Below are positions 20,714 to 28,062 of a DNA stretch of 64,000 nucleotides, one piece after another. The DNA comes from Microbacterium ureisolvens. GTDB lineage: Bacteria > Actinomycetota > Actinomycetes > Actinomycetales > Microbacteriaceae. Within the stretch, counting starts at the first letter, position 1. Every line of letters begins with the position of its first letter. The translations under genes and the position numbers were made by a program. The stretch is from positions 1 to 64,000 of the forward strand of contig NZ_JAEUAX010000011.1 of NCBI RefSeq assembly GCF_019511645.1, given 5' to 3'. The notes beneath the pieces were generated by a model. The model was not told where the DNA came from and ran no database searches. It saw only the letters and a list, made by a program, of their open reading frames with translations.

Positions 20714-21898
20714 ATGGAGCCGGTCGCCGCTGTCGCTGGGGCGTCTCCCGCGGCGGACGACCAGGAGTTGCCCTGGGGCGACGTGTGGGGGCAGCCCGCT
20801 GCCGTCGCGGCGCTCAGGGAGGCGGCATCCGATCCCGCCTCGATGACGCACGCGTGGCTCATCACGGGCCCTCCCGGCTCCGGCCGGTCCACGCTCGCCC
20901 ACGCCTTCGCGGCGGCGCTCATCGCGGAGCCCGGCGACGAGCGAACGATGCACCAGGTGCTCGCCGGCACCCATCCCGACCTCACGGCTCTGCGCACCGA
21001 GGGTGTGATCATCTCCATCAAAGACGCCCGTGCCCTCGTCGAGCGGTCGTACTTCGCGCCGTCGCTCGGACGCTATCGCGTGATCGTGATGGAAGACGCC
21101 GACCGCATGGCCGAGCGCACGTCGAACGTGCTGCTGAAGGCGCTCGAAGAGCCGCCCGACCGCACCGTGTGGGTGCTGTGCGCACCGAGCGACGCCGACC
21201 TCCTGCCGACGATCCGCTCCCGCGTGCGCACGCTGCGCCTGCGCGAGCCCGACGTGGCCGACGTGGCCGATCTCATCGTGCGGCGCAGCGGGGTCGACCC
21301 CTCGATCGCCGAGCAGTCGGCCCGCCACGCCCAGCGCCACATCGGCATGGCGCAGAGACTCGCGACGGATGCTGCGGCCCGCGCGCGACGCGACGCCACA
21401 CTGCGCGGCGTGCTCGCGGTGCGTGGGGTGGGGGACGCCGTGGAGGTCGCCGGCGCGATCGTCGCCGCCGCCACCGACGACGCGAAGGCGCTGACGGCGG
21501 AGCGTGACGAAGCGGAGCGCGCCGGTCTCCTGCGCACGCTCGGCATCGCCGAGGGAGGCGCGATCCCGCCCGCCGTGCGCTCCCAGCTGTCGGCCCTCGA
21601 GGACGAGCAGAAGCGCCGCGCGACGCGCAGTCTGCGCGACGGCATCGATCGCGTCCTCACCGACCTCGAGTCGATGTTCCGCGACGTGCTGCTGCTGCAG
21701 TTCGGGCGCGAAACCGACCTCATCAACCGCGAGCTCGAGCCCGACCTGCGCGCCCTCGCCACGGCGTGGACGCCCGAGCGCACGCTGACGGTCGTCGACC
21801 GCATCGGCGTCACCCGCGAGAACCTCGAACTGAACGCCGCGCCGGCTCTGGCGCTCGAGAGCATGCTCGTCACCGTCGCGAGCGGAAGGATCCCGTGA
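20714..21898 (+). CDS. holB: DNA polymerase III delta-prime subunit
   Basis: Clamp-loader subunit of 394 residues. The AAA+ module has a modified P-loop GPPGSGRST, in which the usual Lys is Arg, fitting a non-hydrolysing delta-prime subunit. It also has HPDLTAL, EDADRMAERTSNVLLKALEEPP and the sensor-like CAPSDADLLPTIRSR. The C-terminal collar domain follows. I place the start at ATG 20714. TAGGCT at 20701-20706 lies 7 nt upstream, favouring a leaderless mRNA independent of topA-tmk; a GTG at 20684 is the alternative. Its stop overlaps the next gene. Confidence 0.93.
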   Translation: MEPVAAVAGASPAADDQELPWGDVWGQPAAVAALREAASDPASMTHAWLITGPPGSGRSTLAHAFAAALIAEPGDERTMHQVLAGTHPDLTALRTEGVIISIKDARALVERSYFAPSLGRYRVIVMEDADRMAERTSNVLLKALEEPPDRTVWVLCAPSDADLLPTIRSRVRTLRLREPDVADVADLIVRRSGVDPSIAEQSARHAQRHIGMAQRLATDAAARARRDATLRGVLAVRGVGDAVEVAGAIVAAATDDAKALTAERDEAERAGLLRTLGIAEGGAIPPAVRSQLSALEDEQKRRATRSLRDGIDRVLTDLESMFRDVLLLQFGRETDLINRELEPDLRALATAWTPERTLTVVDRIGVTRENLELNAAPALALESMLVTVASGRIP

Positions 21899-23454
21899 AC
21901 CCGACCCGCCCCCGCCGATTCCGTCGCGCGGCAGCCGTCGTCGCCGGCCTCGTCGCCGCATCCGTCGTCCTCAGCGGCTGCCTGTCGGCGATGATCCCCG
22001 ACGCGTCGCCCCGGCCCTCCTCGAGCAAGGCGGCCGATACCGAGGGCGTCGCCGAGAACCTGCTCCCGTACTACGAGCAGACGCTCGAGTGGTCGAACTG
22101 CAACGAGAGCTTCGACTGCACGACGGTGACCGCGCCTCTGGACTGGGCCGACCCGGCGAAGGGCGACATCGAGCTGTCGGTCATCCGCAGCCGCGCCGAA
22201 GGCACCGCCGACCCCATCGGGTCCCTTCTGACCAACCCCGGCGGCCCGGGCGCGAGCGGAGTGGCGTTGATCCGCGATTCGGTCGCGTTCGCCGTGAGCG
22301 ACCCGGTGCGTCAGCAGTTCGACGTCATCGGGTTCGATCCGCGCGGTGTGGGCGAGTCGACGTCGGTGACCTGCTACGACGCGGCCGACATGGACTCCTA
22401 CCTCTACGACATCCCGGAGAATGCCCGGGGAACGGAGGCGTGGACCGATGAGCTCCTCGAACGCCACAGGGCTTTCGGCGAGGCGTGCGACGCGAACAGC
22501 GACGGCATCCTGCCCTACATCACGACCGAGAACGCCGCCCGCGACATGGACCTGCTGCGCGCGGTGCTGGGCGACCCCGAGCTGAACTACCTCGGCTACT
22601 CGTACGGCACGTTCCTGGGTGCGACCTACGCGAAGCTGTTCCCCGAGAAGGTCGGACGCCTCGTGCTCGACGGTGCGATCGACCCGTCGATCTCGGGCCT
22701 GGATGTCGGCATCACGCAGGGAGTGGGCTTCGAATCGGCGCTGCGCGCGTACATGGCCGACTGCCTGACGGACGACGAGTGCCCGTTCCGCGGCACGGTC
22801 GACGAGGCGATGGCCGACTTGGGCGCCCTTCTGGCCAGCGTCGACCGTGACCCCATCCCGGACGCCGACGGGCGCATGCTCGGCGCGGACTCCCTGATGA
22901 CCGCGATCGTCGCTGCCCTCTACTCGCAGGACAGCTGGAGCTATCTGACGATGGCGCTCGACGATGTCCTGCAGGGCAACGCCGAGATCGCGTTCCAGCT
23001 CGCCGACTTCTACAACAACCGTCAGGACGGCACGTACCTCGACAACCAGACCGAGGCGTTCCGCGCCTACAACTGCATGGACTATCCGGTCGACGCCACC
23101 GAGCAGCAGCAGGCCGACGCGACGGCCCTCCTCGAGGCCGAGGCGCCGACCGTGGCCCCGTACTGGCAGGGGCCCGACCCCTGCGAGGTCTGGCCCTACC
23201 CTGCCACCGGCGTGCGCGAGCGCATCACCGCCGATGGTGCAGCGCCCATCGTCGTCGTGGGAACCACGAACGACCCCGCCACCCCGTACGAGTGGTCGGT
23301 GTCGCTCGCCGAGCAGCTCTCATCCGGAGTCCTGGTGACGCGGGTCGGCGAGGGGCACACCGGCTACAACAAGGGGAATTCTTGCGTCGACTCCGCCATC
23401 GAGACCTACCTGCTCGAGGGCACGCCTCCGCAGGACGGCCTGCGGTGCGAGTGA
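21895..23454 (+). CDS. Secreted alpha/beta-hydrolase lipoprotein, tripeptidyl-aminopeptidase (TAP/Slp) type
   Basis: A 519-residue exported peptidase-like protein. The signal peptide ends in lipobox VLSGC. The alpha/beta-hydrolase core has the oxyanion LLTNPGGPGASG, the nucleophile elbow GYSYGTFLG, and a C-terminal TAP-like domain with VVGTTNDPATPYEW and GEGHTGY supplying Asp and His. Homologues (Streptomyces SlpD/TAP, M. tuberculosis Hip1/CaeA) remove N-terminal peptides or cleave esters at the envelope. GTG 21895 overlaps the holB stop and has AAGGA at 21886-21890. Confidence 0.9.
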   Translation: MNPTRPRRFRRAAAVVAGLVAASVVLSGCLSAMIPDASPRPSSSKAADTEGVAENLLPYYEQTLEWSNCNESFDCTTVTAPLDWADPAKGDIELSVIRSRAEGTADPIGSLLTNPGGPGASGVALIRDSVAFAVSDPVRQQFDVIGFDPRGVGESTSVTCYDAADMDSYLYDIPENARGTEAWTDELLERHRAFGEACDANSDGILPYITTENAARDMDLLRAVLGDPELNYLGYSYGTFLGATYAKLFPEKVGRLVLDGAIDPSISGLDVGITQGVGFESALRAYMADCLTDDECPFRGTVDEAMADLGALLASVDRDPIPDADGRMLGADSLMTAIVAALYSQDSWSYLTMALDDVLQGNAEIAFQLADFYNNRQDGTYLDNQTEAFRAYNCMDYPVDATEQQQADATALLEAEAPTVAPYWQGPDPCEVWPYPATGVRERITADGAAPIVVVGTTNDPATPYEWSVSLAEQLSSGVLVTRVGEGHTGYNKGNSCVDSAIETYLLEGTPPQDGLRCE

Positions 23455-23467
23455 CCCGCCATACATG

Positions 23468-23506
23468 AGGCGAGCGGATGCCCCGACCCGGGGCATCCGC
23501 TCGCCT
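23468..23506. terminator. Terminator, AGCGGATGC-type stem
   Basis: A perfect 17-bp stem (23468-23484 with 23490-23506, plus one inner G-C pair) and a tight loop, followed by TCTTG. It separates the convergent TAP-type hydrolase and metI genes. Same stem core as the terminators at 11471 and 53959. Confidence 0.85.
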
Positions 23507-23520
23507 TCTTGCCGCAGGGC

Positions 23521-24180
23521 TCAGCGGCGCAGCACGCGGCGCGCGAGCGCGTTGCCCAGGAACTGCACCAGCTGCACGATGACGATGATGACCAGCACCG
23601 CGGCCCAGGTGACGGCGGGGTTGAACTGCTTGAAGCCGTAGACGATCGCGAACTCGCCGAGGCCGCCCGCCGCGACGGCACCCGCGATCGCGGTCATGTC
23701 GACGAGCGCGACGACGATGAACGTGTAGCCGAGGATGAGCGGGCCGAGCGCCTCGCGGGGGAGCAGGCGCAGGAGGATGCGCGAACGGCTCGCACCGGTG
23801 GCCCGGGCAGCCTCGATCACCCCCGGCCGGACGGTCAGAAGGTTCTGCTCGACGATGCGGCTGATCGCGAAGAGCGACGCGATGGTGATCGCGAAGATGC
23901 CGAACTCGGGGCCGATGCCGGGGATGCCGAGGCTGCGCGCGATGGGCTGAACGGCGGCGAGCAGGATCACGAAGGGGATCGGCCGGAAGAAGTTCACGAT
24001 GACGTTGATGGTCCCGAAGAGGAACCGGTTCGGGAACAGGCTCCCGGGCCGGGTGGCGTAGAGCGCGAGCCCGACGAAGAGCCCCGCGATGCCGCCGAAG
24101 ACGAGGCTCAGGGACACCACGTACAGCGTCTCGGCTGTGGCGGCCCAGAGCTCGGGGAGCAGGTCGACGAGCCTATCCAC
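23521..24180 (-). CDS. metI: Methionine ABC transporter permease
   Basis: A 219-residue inner-membrane permease with five to six transmembrane helices, matching MetI. The EAA loop AARATGASRSRILLRLLPREALGP binds the MetN ATPase. GTG 24180 starts 8 nt inside the end of metN. It forms MetNIQ with metN and metQ for uptake of D/L-methionine. Closest function is methionine; related NLPA-type systems take other amino acids, so substrate is by family. Confidence 0.92.
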   Translation of the reverse strand: MDRLVDLLPELWAATAETLYVVSLSLVFGGIAGLFVGLALYATRPGSLFPNRFLFGTINVIVNFFRPIPFVILLAAVQPIARSLGIPGIGPEFGIFAITIASLFAISRIVEQNLLTVRPGVIEAARATGASRSRILLRLLPREALGPLILGYTFIVVALVDMTAIAGAVAAGGLGEFAIVYGFKQFNPAVTWAAVLVIIVIVQLVQFLGNALARRVLRR

Positions 24181-25210
24181 GGGCGTCCTCCTCGATGAGC
24201 GGTGCGAACGCCGAGGCCGCGTCGACAGCCCGCTGCACGGCATCCGCCTCTCCGGTCAGTGCCAGGGTGAGATGCCCGAAGACGCGGCCGCCGATGTCGT
24301 TGATGCCGCCATGCACGAGCTCGAAGCGCACGCCGCGGGACGAGAGCGCCGCGAAGACGTCGGCCTGCGTGACATCGCCGTCGCGGATGGTGAACGTCAC
24401 GATGCGCCCGGGGTGGCGCTCGCGCAGGATGCGCAGCTGGTCGCCCACGGGGACGTCCTCGATGATGCTCGCGACGAAACGGCGCGTTGCGGCGTGCTGC
24501 GGCGCCGACAGGACGTCGAAGACGGCGCCGCTCTCGATGATGCGGCCGTTCTCCATCACGATGACGCGGTCGGCGAGGGTGCGGATCACGTCCATCTCGT
24601 GCGTGATGACGAGGATGGTGACCCCGAGCTCCTCGTTGATGCGCTTGAGCAGCGCGAGCACCTCCTGCGTCGTGTCGGGGTCGAGGGCGCTCGTCGCCTC
24701 GTCGGCGAGGAGGATGCGCGGGTTCGTCGCCAGCGCACGGGCGATGCCGACACGCTGCTTCTGCCCGCCCGACAGCTGCTCGGGGTAGCTCTTCGCCTTG
24801 TCGGCGAGACCGACGAACCTCAGCAGCTCTTCGACCCGCGCGCTGATCTCGGCACGCGGACGCCGCGCCACCTCGAGCGGGTACGCGATGTTCTTCGCGA
24901 CCGTGCGGGAGTCGAAGAGATTGAACTGCTGGAAGATCATGCCGATGTCGCCGCGCAGCTCGCGCAGCTCGCGCTCGCGCAGGTGCGTGATGTCGCGGCC
25001 GTCGATCTCGACGGTGCCGGCGGTCGGCGTCTCGAGCGCGTTCACCAGGCGCAGCACGGTGCTCTTGCCGGCGCCGGAGTAGCCGATGATGCCGCACACC
25101 TCGCCTGCGGCGACGTCGAGCGACACGTCGTCGACGGCGGCGACGGGGGCGGCGTCCTTGGTGGGCGGAGGGAAGGTCTTGGTCACGCCGGTCAGGCGGA
25201 TGAGGGTCAT
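24173..25210 (-). CDS. metN: Methionine ABC transporter ATP-binding protein
   Basis: ATPase of 345 residues: Walker A GYSGAGKST, signature LSGGQKQRVGIARAL, Walker B ILLADEATSALD and switch His (ITHEMD). The C-terminal NIL domain (about 265-340; the segment VTQADVFAALSSRGV) senses intracellular methionine and gives feedback inhibition in MetN. ATG 25210 has GAGGAG just upstream. It overlaps metI by 8 nt. Confidence 0.94.
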   Translation of the reverse strand: MTLIRLTGVTKTFPPPTKDAAPVAAVDDVSLDVAAGEVCGIIGYSGAGKSTVLRLVNALETPTAGTVEIDGRDITHLRERELRELRGDIGMIFQQFNLFDSRTVAKNIAYPLEVARRPRAEISARVEELLRFVGLADKAKSYPEQLSGGQKQRVGIARALATNPRILLADEATSALDPDTTQEVLALLKRINEELGVTILVITHEMDVIRTLADRVIVMENGRIIESGAVFDVLSAPQHAATRRFVASIIEDVPVGDQLRILRERHPGRIVTFTIRDGDVTQADVFAALSSRGVRFELVHGGINDIGGRVFGHLTLALTGEADAVQRAVDAASAFAPLIEEDARG

Positions 25211-25297
25211 GGGTGCTCCTCGGCGGAACGCGCGTGTGCGGCCCGGGCGCAGACGCGCCGACGGGCCGCACAGACGGGTGCCGCGGTGTGGCGGGTC

Positions 25298-26200
25298 TTA
25301 CGAGTTGGCGCGGATGTCGTCTTCGACGTCGATGAGCGATGCGACGAGCTCGTCCACGGGGGTCTTCACGAGCACCGCGGTGCCGCCCGACGCCTCGACG
25401 ACGCCATCGAGCACGTCCTGCGTGTCCTGGTAGATCTTGACGAGCTTGAGGTACGTCGGGTTATCGGCGTCCTCGGCCTTCGCCGCGAAGATGTTGATGT
25501 ACGGGAAGGCGCTCGGGTCGCTCGGGTCGTCTGTGGCGATCGCATCCTCGGCGGTGAGGTTCGCGTCTGCGAGGAAGTCGTTGTTCACGATCGCCGCCGC
25601 CACGTCGGGAAGCGACGTCGCGGTGAAGGCGGCGTCGAGCGCCTCGACCTTGACCTTCGACTCGGGCAGCACGTCGGCCACGGTCGAGAAGACCGAGCCG
25701 CCGTCCTTCAGCTCGATGAGGCCGGCCGACTGCAGCACGAGGAGGCCGCGCGCCTGGTTCGACTCGTCGTTGGGAACGGCGACCGTGGAGCCCTCGGGGA
25801 TGTCGTCGGTCGACTCGTACTGCGACGAGTACAGACCGAGCGGGTAGATCGCCGTGGCGCCGATCGGCTGGAGGTCGTCGTCGCTCTGCACGTTGTAGGT
25901 CGCGAGGTAGATGATGTGCTGGAACTGGTTGAGGTCCAGCTCGCCCGCCGAGAGCGCGGGGTTGGGCTGCGTGTACTCGCTGAAGTTGACGAGCTCGACC
26001 TCGATGCCCTCGTCCGCGGCGGCCTCCTTGTACGTCTCCCAGTACGGGTCGCCGGAGTCGACGACGCCGATGCGGACGACCTCGTTCTCATCGGAGCCGC
26101 CGGCGGCGGCATCCGTTCCGGTCCCGGCGCAGCCGGCGAGGAGGAGGGCGAGGGGAAGCGCGAGCGCTGCTGCTGTGGTGAGCTTCTTGGACGTGGACAT
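25298..26200 (-). CDS. metQ: Methionine-binding lipoprotein (NLPA family)
   Basis: Substrate-binding lipoprotein of 300 residues. The signal peptide ends LLLAGC, with Cys lipidation. The NLPA/MetQ fold is visible in VRIGVVDSGDPYW, ELVNFSEYTQPNPALSAGELDLNQFQH (in parts about 70-95) and VAVPNDESNQARGL. Start ATG 26200 has AGGAG on the minus strand. It leads metQ-metN-metI. I looked for an S-box/SAM riboswitch in the 257 bp upstream (26201-26457) and saw no match to SAM-I or SAM-IV cores. Confidence 0.93.
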   Translation of the reverse strand: MSTSKKLTTAAALALPLALLLAGCAGTGTDAAAGGSDENEVVRIGVVDSGDPYWETYKEAAADEGIEVELVNFSEYTQPNPALSAGELDLNQFQHIIYLATYNVQSDDDLQPIGATAIYPLGLYSSQYESTDDIPEGSTVAVPNDESNQARGLLVLQSAGLIELKDGGSVFSTVADVLPESKVKVEALDAAFTATSLPDVAAAIVNNDFLADANLTAEDAIATDDPSDPSAFPYINIFAAKAEDADNPTYLKLVKIYQDTQDVLDGVVEASGGTAVLVKTPVDELVASLIDVEDDIRANS

Positions 26201-26457
26201 GTGAGTGCTCCTGTGGATCGAGGCCCGTCTCGGGCTTGTGACCGCGCGCACGATCCACGGACCGCGCACGCTTCGTCGCGGACCGGCTTCGAACCTACGT
26301 GGGCGCGATGCGCGATCTCGAACGGGGCGTAACACGTCGACACCCAGTTCGCCCTGGAACGCGATCGAGTCCGGAATGGATGCCTCGGCCGCCGTGGTTC
26401 GCGAGCACCGTCCTGACCCTGTAAGATCGTTGCTTGTGCGTCGCGCAAGCGAGGCCC

Positions 26458-26530
26458 GCCACCTTAGCTCAGTCGGCAGAGCGAATCACTCGTAATGATT
26501 AGGTCAAGGGTTCGATTCCCTTAGGTGGCT
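26458..26530 (+). tRNA. tRNA-Thr (anticodon CGT)
   Basis: 73-nt cloverleaf. Acceptor GCCACCT pairs with AGGTGGC plus discriminator T. The anticodon stem AATCA/TGATT holds loop CTCGTAA, giving anticodon CGT (reads ACG). The T arm contains GTTCGATT. A TAAGAT -10-like hexamer is at 26422-26427. CCA is not encoded. Confidence 0.97.
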
Positions 26531-26539
26531 CAGAACCGG

Positions 26540-26562
26540 AACGGCCGCGGACAGCGGCCGTT
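26540..26562 (+). terminator. Terminator after tRNA-Thr
   Basis: Stem AACGGCCGC / GCGGCCGTT (26540-26548 with 26554-26562), 5-nt loop, continuing into TTTTCC. A standard intrinsic terminator just after the tRNA. Confidence 0.85.
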
Positions 26563-26588
26563 TTCCGTATCCGAAGGACGGTGATGCG

Positions 26589-26984
26589 GTGTCTCAGGCG
26601 ATCGACGTCCTCGCCGAGATCTTCTCGTGGATCGGGTTCGGCGTGGGTGCTCTGCTCGCGGGCGTCGCGCTCATCATGTACCTCTTCGACGGCACCTGGC
26701 TGCCGGTGCGAGCGGTCGTAGAGAACGGCCCCGACGGCCGGCTCGTCCGATGGTTCGACGAGGAGGGCGGCGTCGGCGAGGCGCACCTCACGCACGAGCA
26801 GGATCACCACATCGGCGACGCCGACATGGCCGACATCTTCGTGCGCCGCGGATCGCGGAACCGGATGCGGCTGACCCAGGGCTCTCCCGCCGTGCGCGCG
26901 GTCGCGCGCCTCGCGATCGGGATGCTCGCGCTCGGCGTGGTGGCGCTCGTCACGTCGCTCGTGATGCTCTTCGTGCGCGGCTGA
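26589..26984 (+). CDS. Small two-helix membrane protein, unknown
   Basis: A 131-residue protein with a transmembrane helix near each end (about 12-33 and 107-129) and a central soluble part with an ENGPDGRLVRWFDEEGGVGEAHL segment. I recognise no named family; such proteins are common unannotated genes in Microbacteriaceae. GTG 26589 has AAGGA about 10 nt upstream. It follows the tRNA-Thr terminator and stands alone. Confidence 0.75.
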   Translation: MSQAIDVLAEIFSWIGFGVGALLAGVALIMYLFDGTWLPVRAVVENGPDGRLVRWFDEEGGVGEAHLTHEQDHHIGDADMADIFVRRGSRNRMRLTQGSPAVRAVARLAIGMLALGVVALVTSLVMLFVRG

Positions 26985-27011
26985 CGCCCGCTCGACAGGC
27001 CCGCTGGACCG

Positions 27012-27968
27012 CTACGCGACGGCCAGCATCCCGCCCGCGATGAGAGCGAGGCCGAGCCCCACCCACTGCACGGCGGCAACCCGCTCGCGCAGCACGATCG
27101 CCGCCAGCAGGATGGTGCCGGCGGGGTAGAGCGCAGTGAGCGCCGACACCACCGCGAGGTCGCCCGTGCGCAGCGCGAACAGCGCCAGAGCGTTGGCGGC
27201 GGCATCCGCGAGCCCGCACGCGATCGCCAGCCACCATGCCTCACGCGTGGTCGCGATGACGCGCCCGACCCCCGTGGTCGCGTGCTCCAGGTCGGCGTGC
27301 CCGCTGGGCGTCGCGCCGAGCGGGGGCCCTGCGATGGCGAACACCGAGCGTGCACGCTCGCCGCGGCGACCCGCGGCCAGGGCGAGCGCACCGACGATCG
27401 CGCACGTCACCACCCCGCTCGTCGCGCGGCTCGTCACCAGCGGCACCAGACCGCTGTCATCGGAGGTGCGATCGAGGACGACGAGGAACGCGCCGATCGC
27501 GAGGCCCGCCCCGACCGCCATTGTGAGGCCCCGGGCGCTCGGCCGGACGATCTTCTCACCGGGGATGAAACCCACCAGCACGACCGCGACGAGCGCCACG
27601 CCGAGTCCGGCGTACCCGATCGGTGCGAGCGCATCGCCATTCACGAGCAGCCCCCACAGCATCGGCCCGACGGCGGAGACCACGGCGGTCAGCGGCGACA
27701 GGATGCTCATCGGGCCGATCGCGAGGCAGGCGTACAAGAGCGCGATCGCCACCACGCTGAATACGCCTGCGAGCACGCCCCACGCCACGTCGGACGCGGA
27801 CCACACGCCGCCGAACGGCGGCTGGGCGATGAGCAGCGCAGCGAGTCCCGAAAGTGCGGCGACCGCCGTCACGACGATGGATCGCAGCCGACGGGCGGCG
27901 AGTCCGCCCAGGAAGTCCGCGGAGCCGTACACGATGGCACCCACGAGGGCGATGGCGGCGGAGAGCAT
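27012..27968 (-). CDS. EamA/DMT-family transporter
   Basis: A 318-residue inner-membrane protein with about ten helices in two EamA repeats. Typical pieces are YGSADFLGG near the start, SPLTAVVSAVGPMLWG, and ALTALYPAGTILLAAIVLRERV near the end (the EamA C-terminal signature). Family members export amino acids or metabolites; the substrate here is unknown. ATG 27968 is preceded on the minus strand by TATGCT 8 nt upstream. It is divergent from the MMPL gene. Confidence 0.88.
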   Translation of the reverse strand: MLSAAIALVGAIVYGSADFLGGLAARRLRSIVVTAVAALSGLAALLIAQPPFGGVWSASDVAWGVLAGVFSVVAIALLYACLAIGPMSILSPLTAVVSAVGPMLWGLLVNGDALAPIGYAGLGVALVAVVLVGFIPGEKIVRPSARGLTMAVGAGLAIGAFLVVLDRTSDDSGLVPLVTSRATSGVVTCAIVGALALAAGRRGERARSVFAIAGPPLGATPSGHADLEHATTGVGRVIATTREAWWLAIACGLADAAANALALFALRTGDLAVVSALTALYPAGTILLAAIVLRERVAAVQWVGLGLALIAGGMLAVA

Positions 27969-28042
27969 CGCGACCCAGCATAGGAGCGCGCCGGACCGAA
28001 CCGCTCCGACGGCCTCGTGTCAAGTGTCAACCGGAAGGAATT

Positions 28043-28061
28043 TCGCTAGATAAGCTAGCGA
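28043..28061. promoter_or_regulatory. Palindrome over the MMPL-gene promoter
   Basis: TCGCTAG, 5 nt, CTAGCGA (28043-28049 and 28055-28061) overlaps the TAAGCT -10-like hexamer (28051-28056) and the expected start of transcription. A tandem 7-mer GTGTCAA (28017-28030) lies upstream. The placement suits a repressor operator, perhaps for a TetR-type protein encoded elsewhere. Confidence 0.55.
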
Positions 28062-28062
28062 T

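Noticed and set aside
26201..26457. Possible SAM riboswitch upstream of metQ
   Set aside because: The minus-strand leader shows neither the SAM-I (S-box) nor SAM-IV conserved core that I know; only a plain ribosome binding site is clear.
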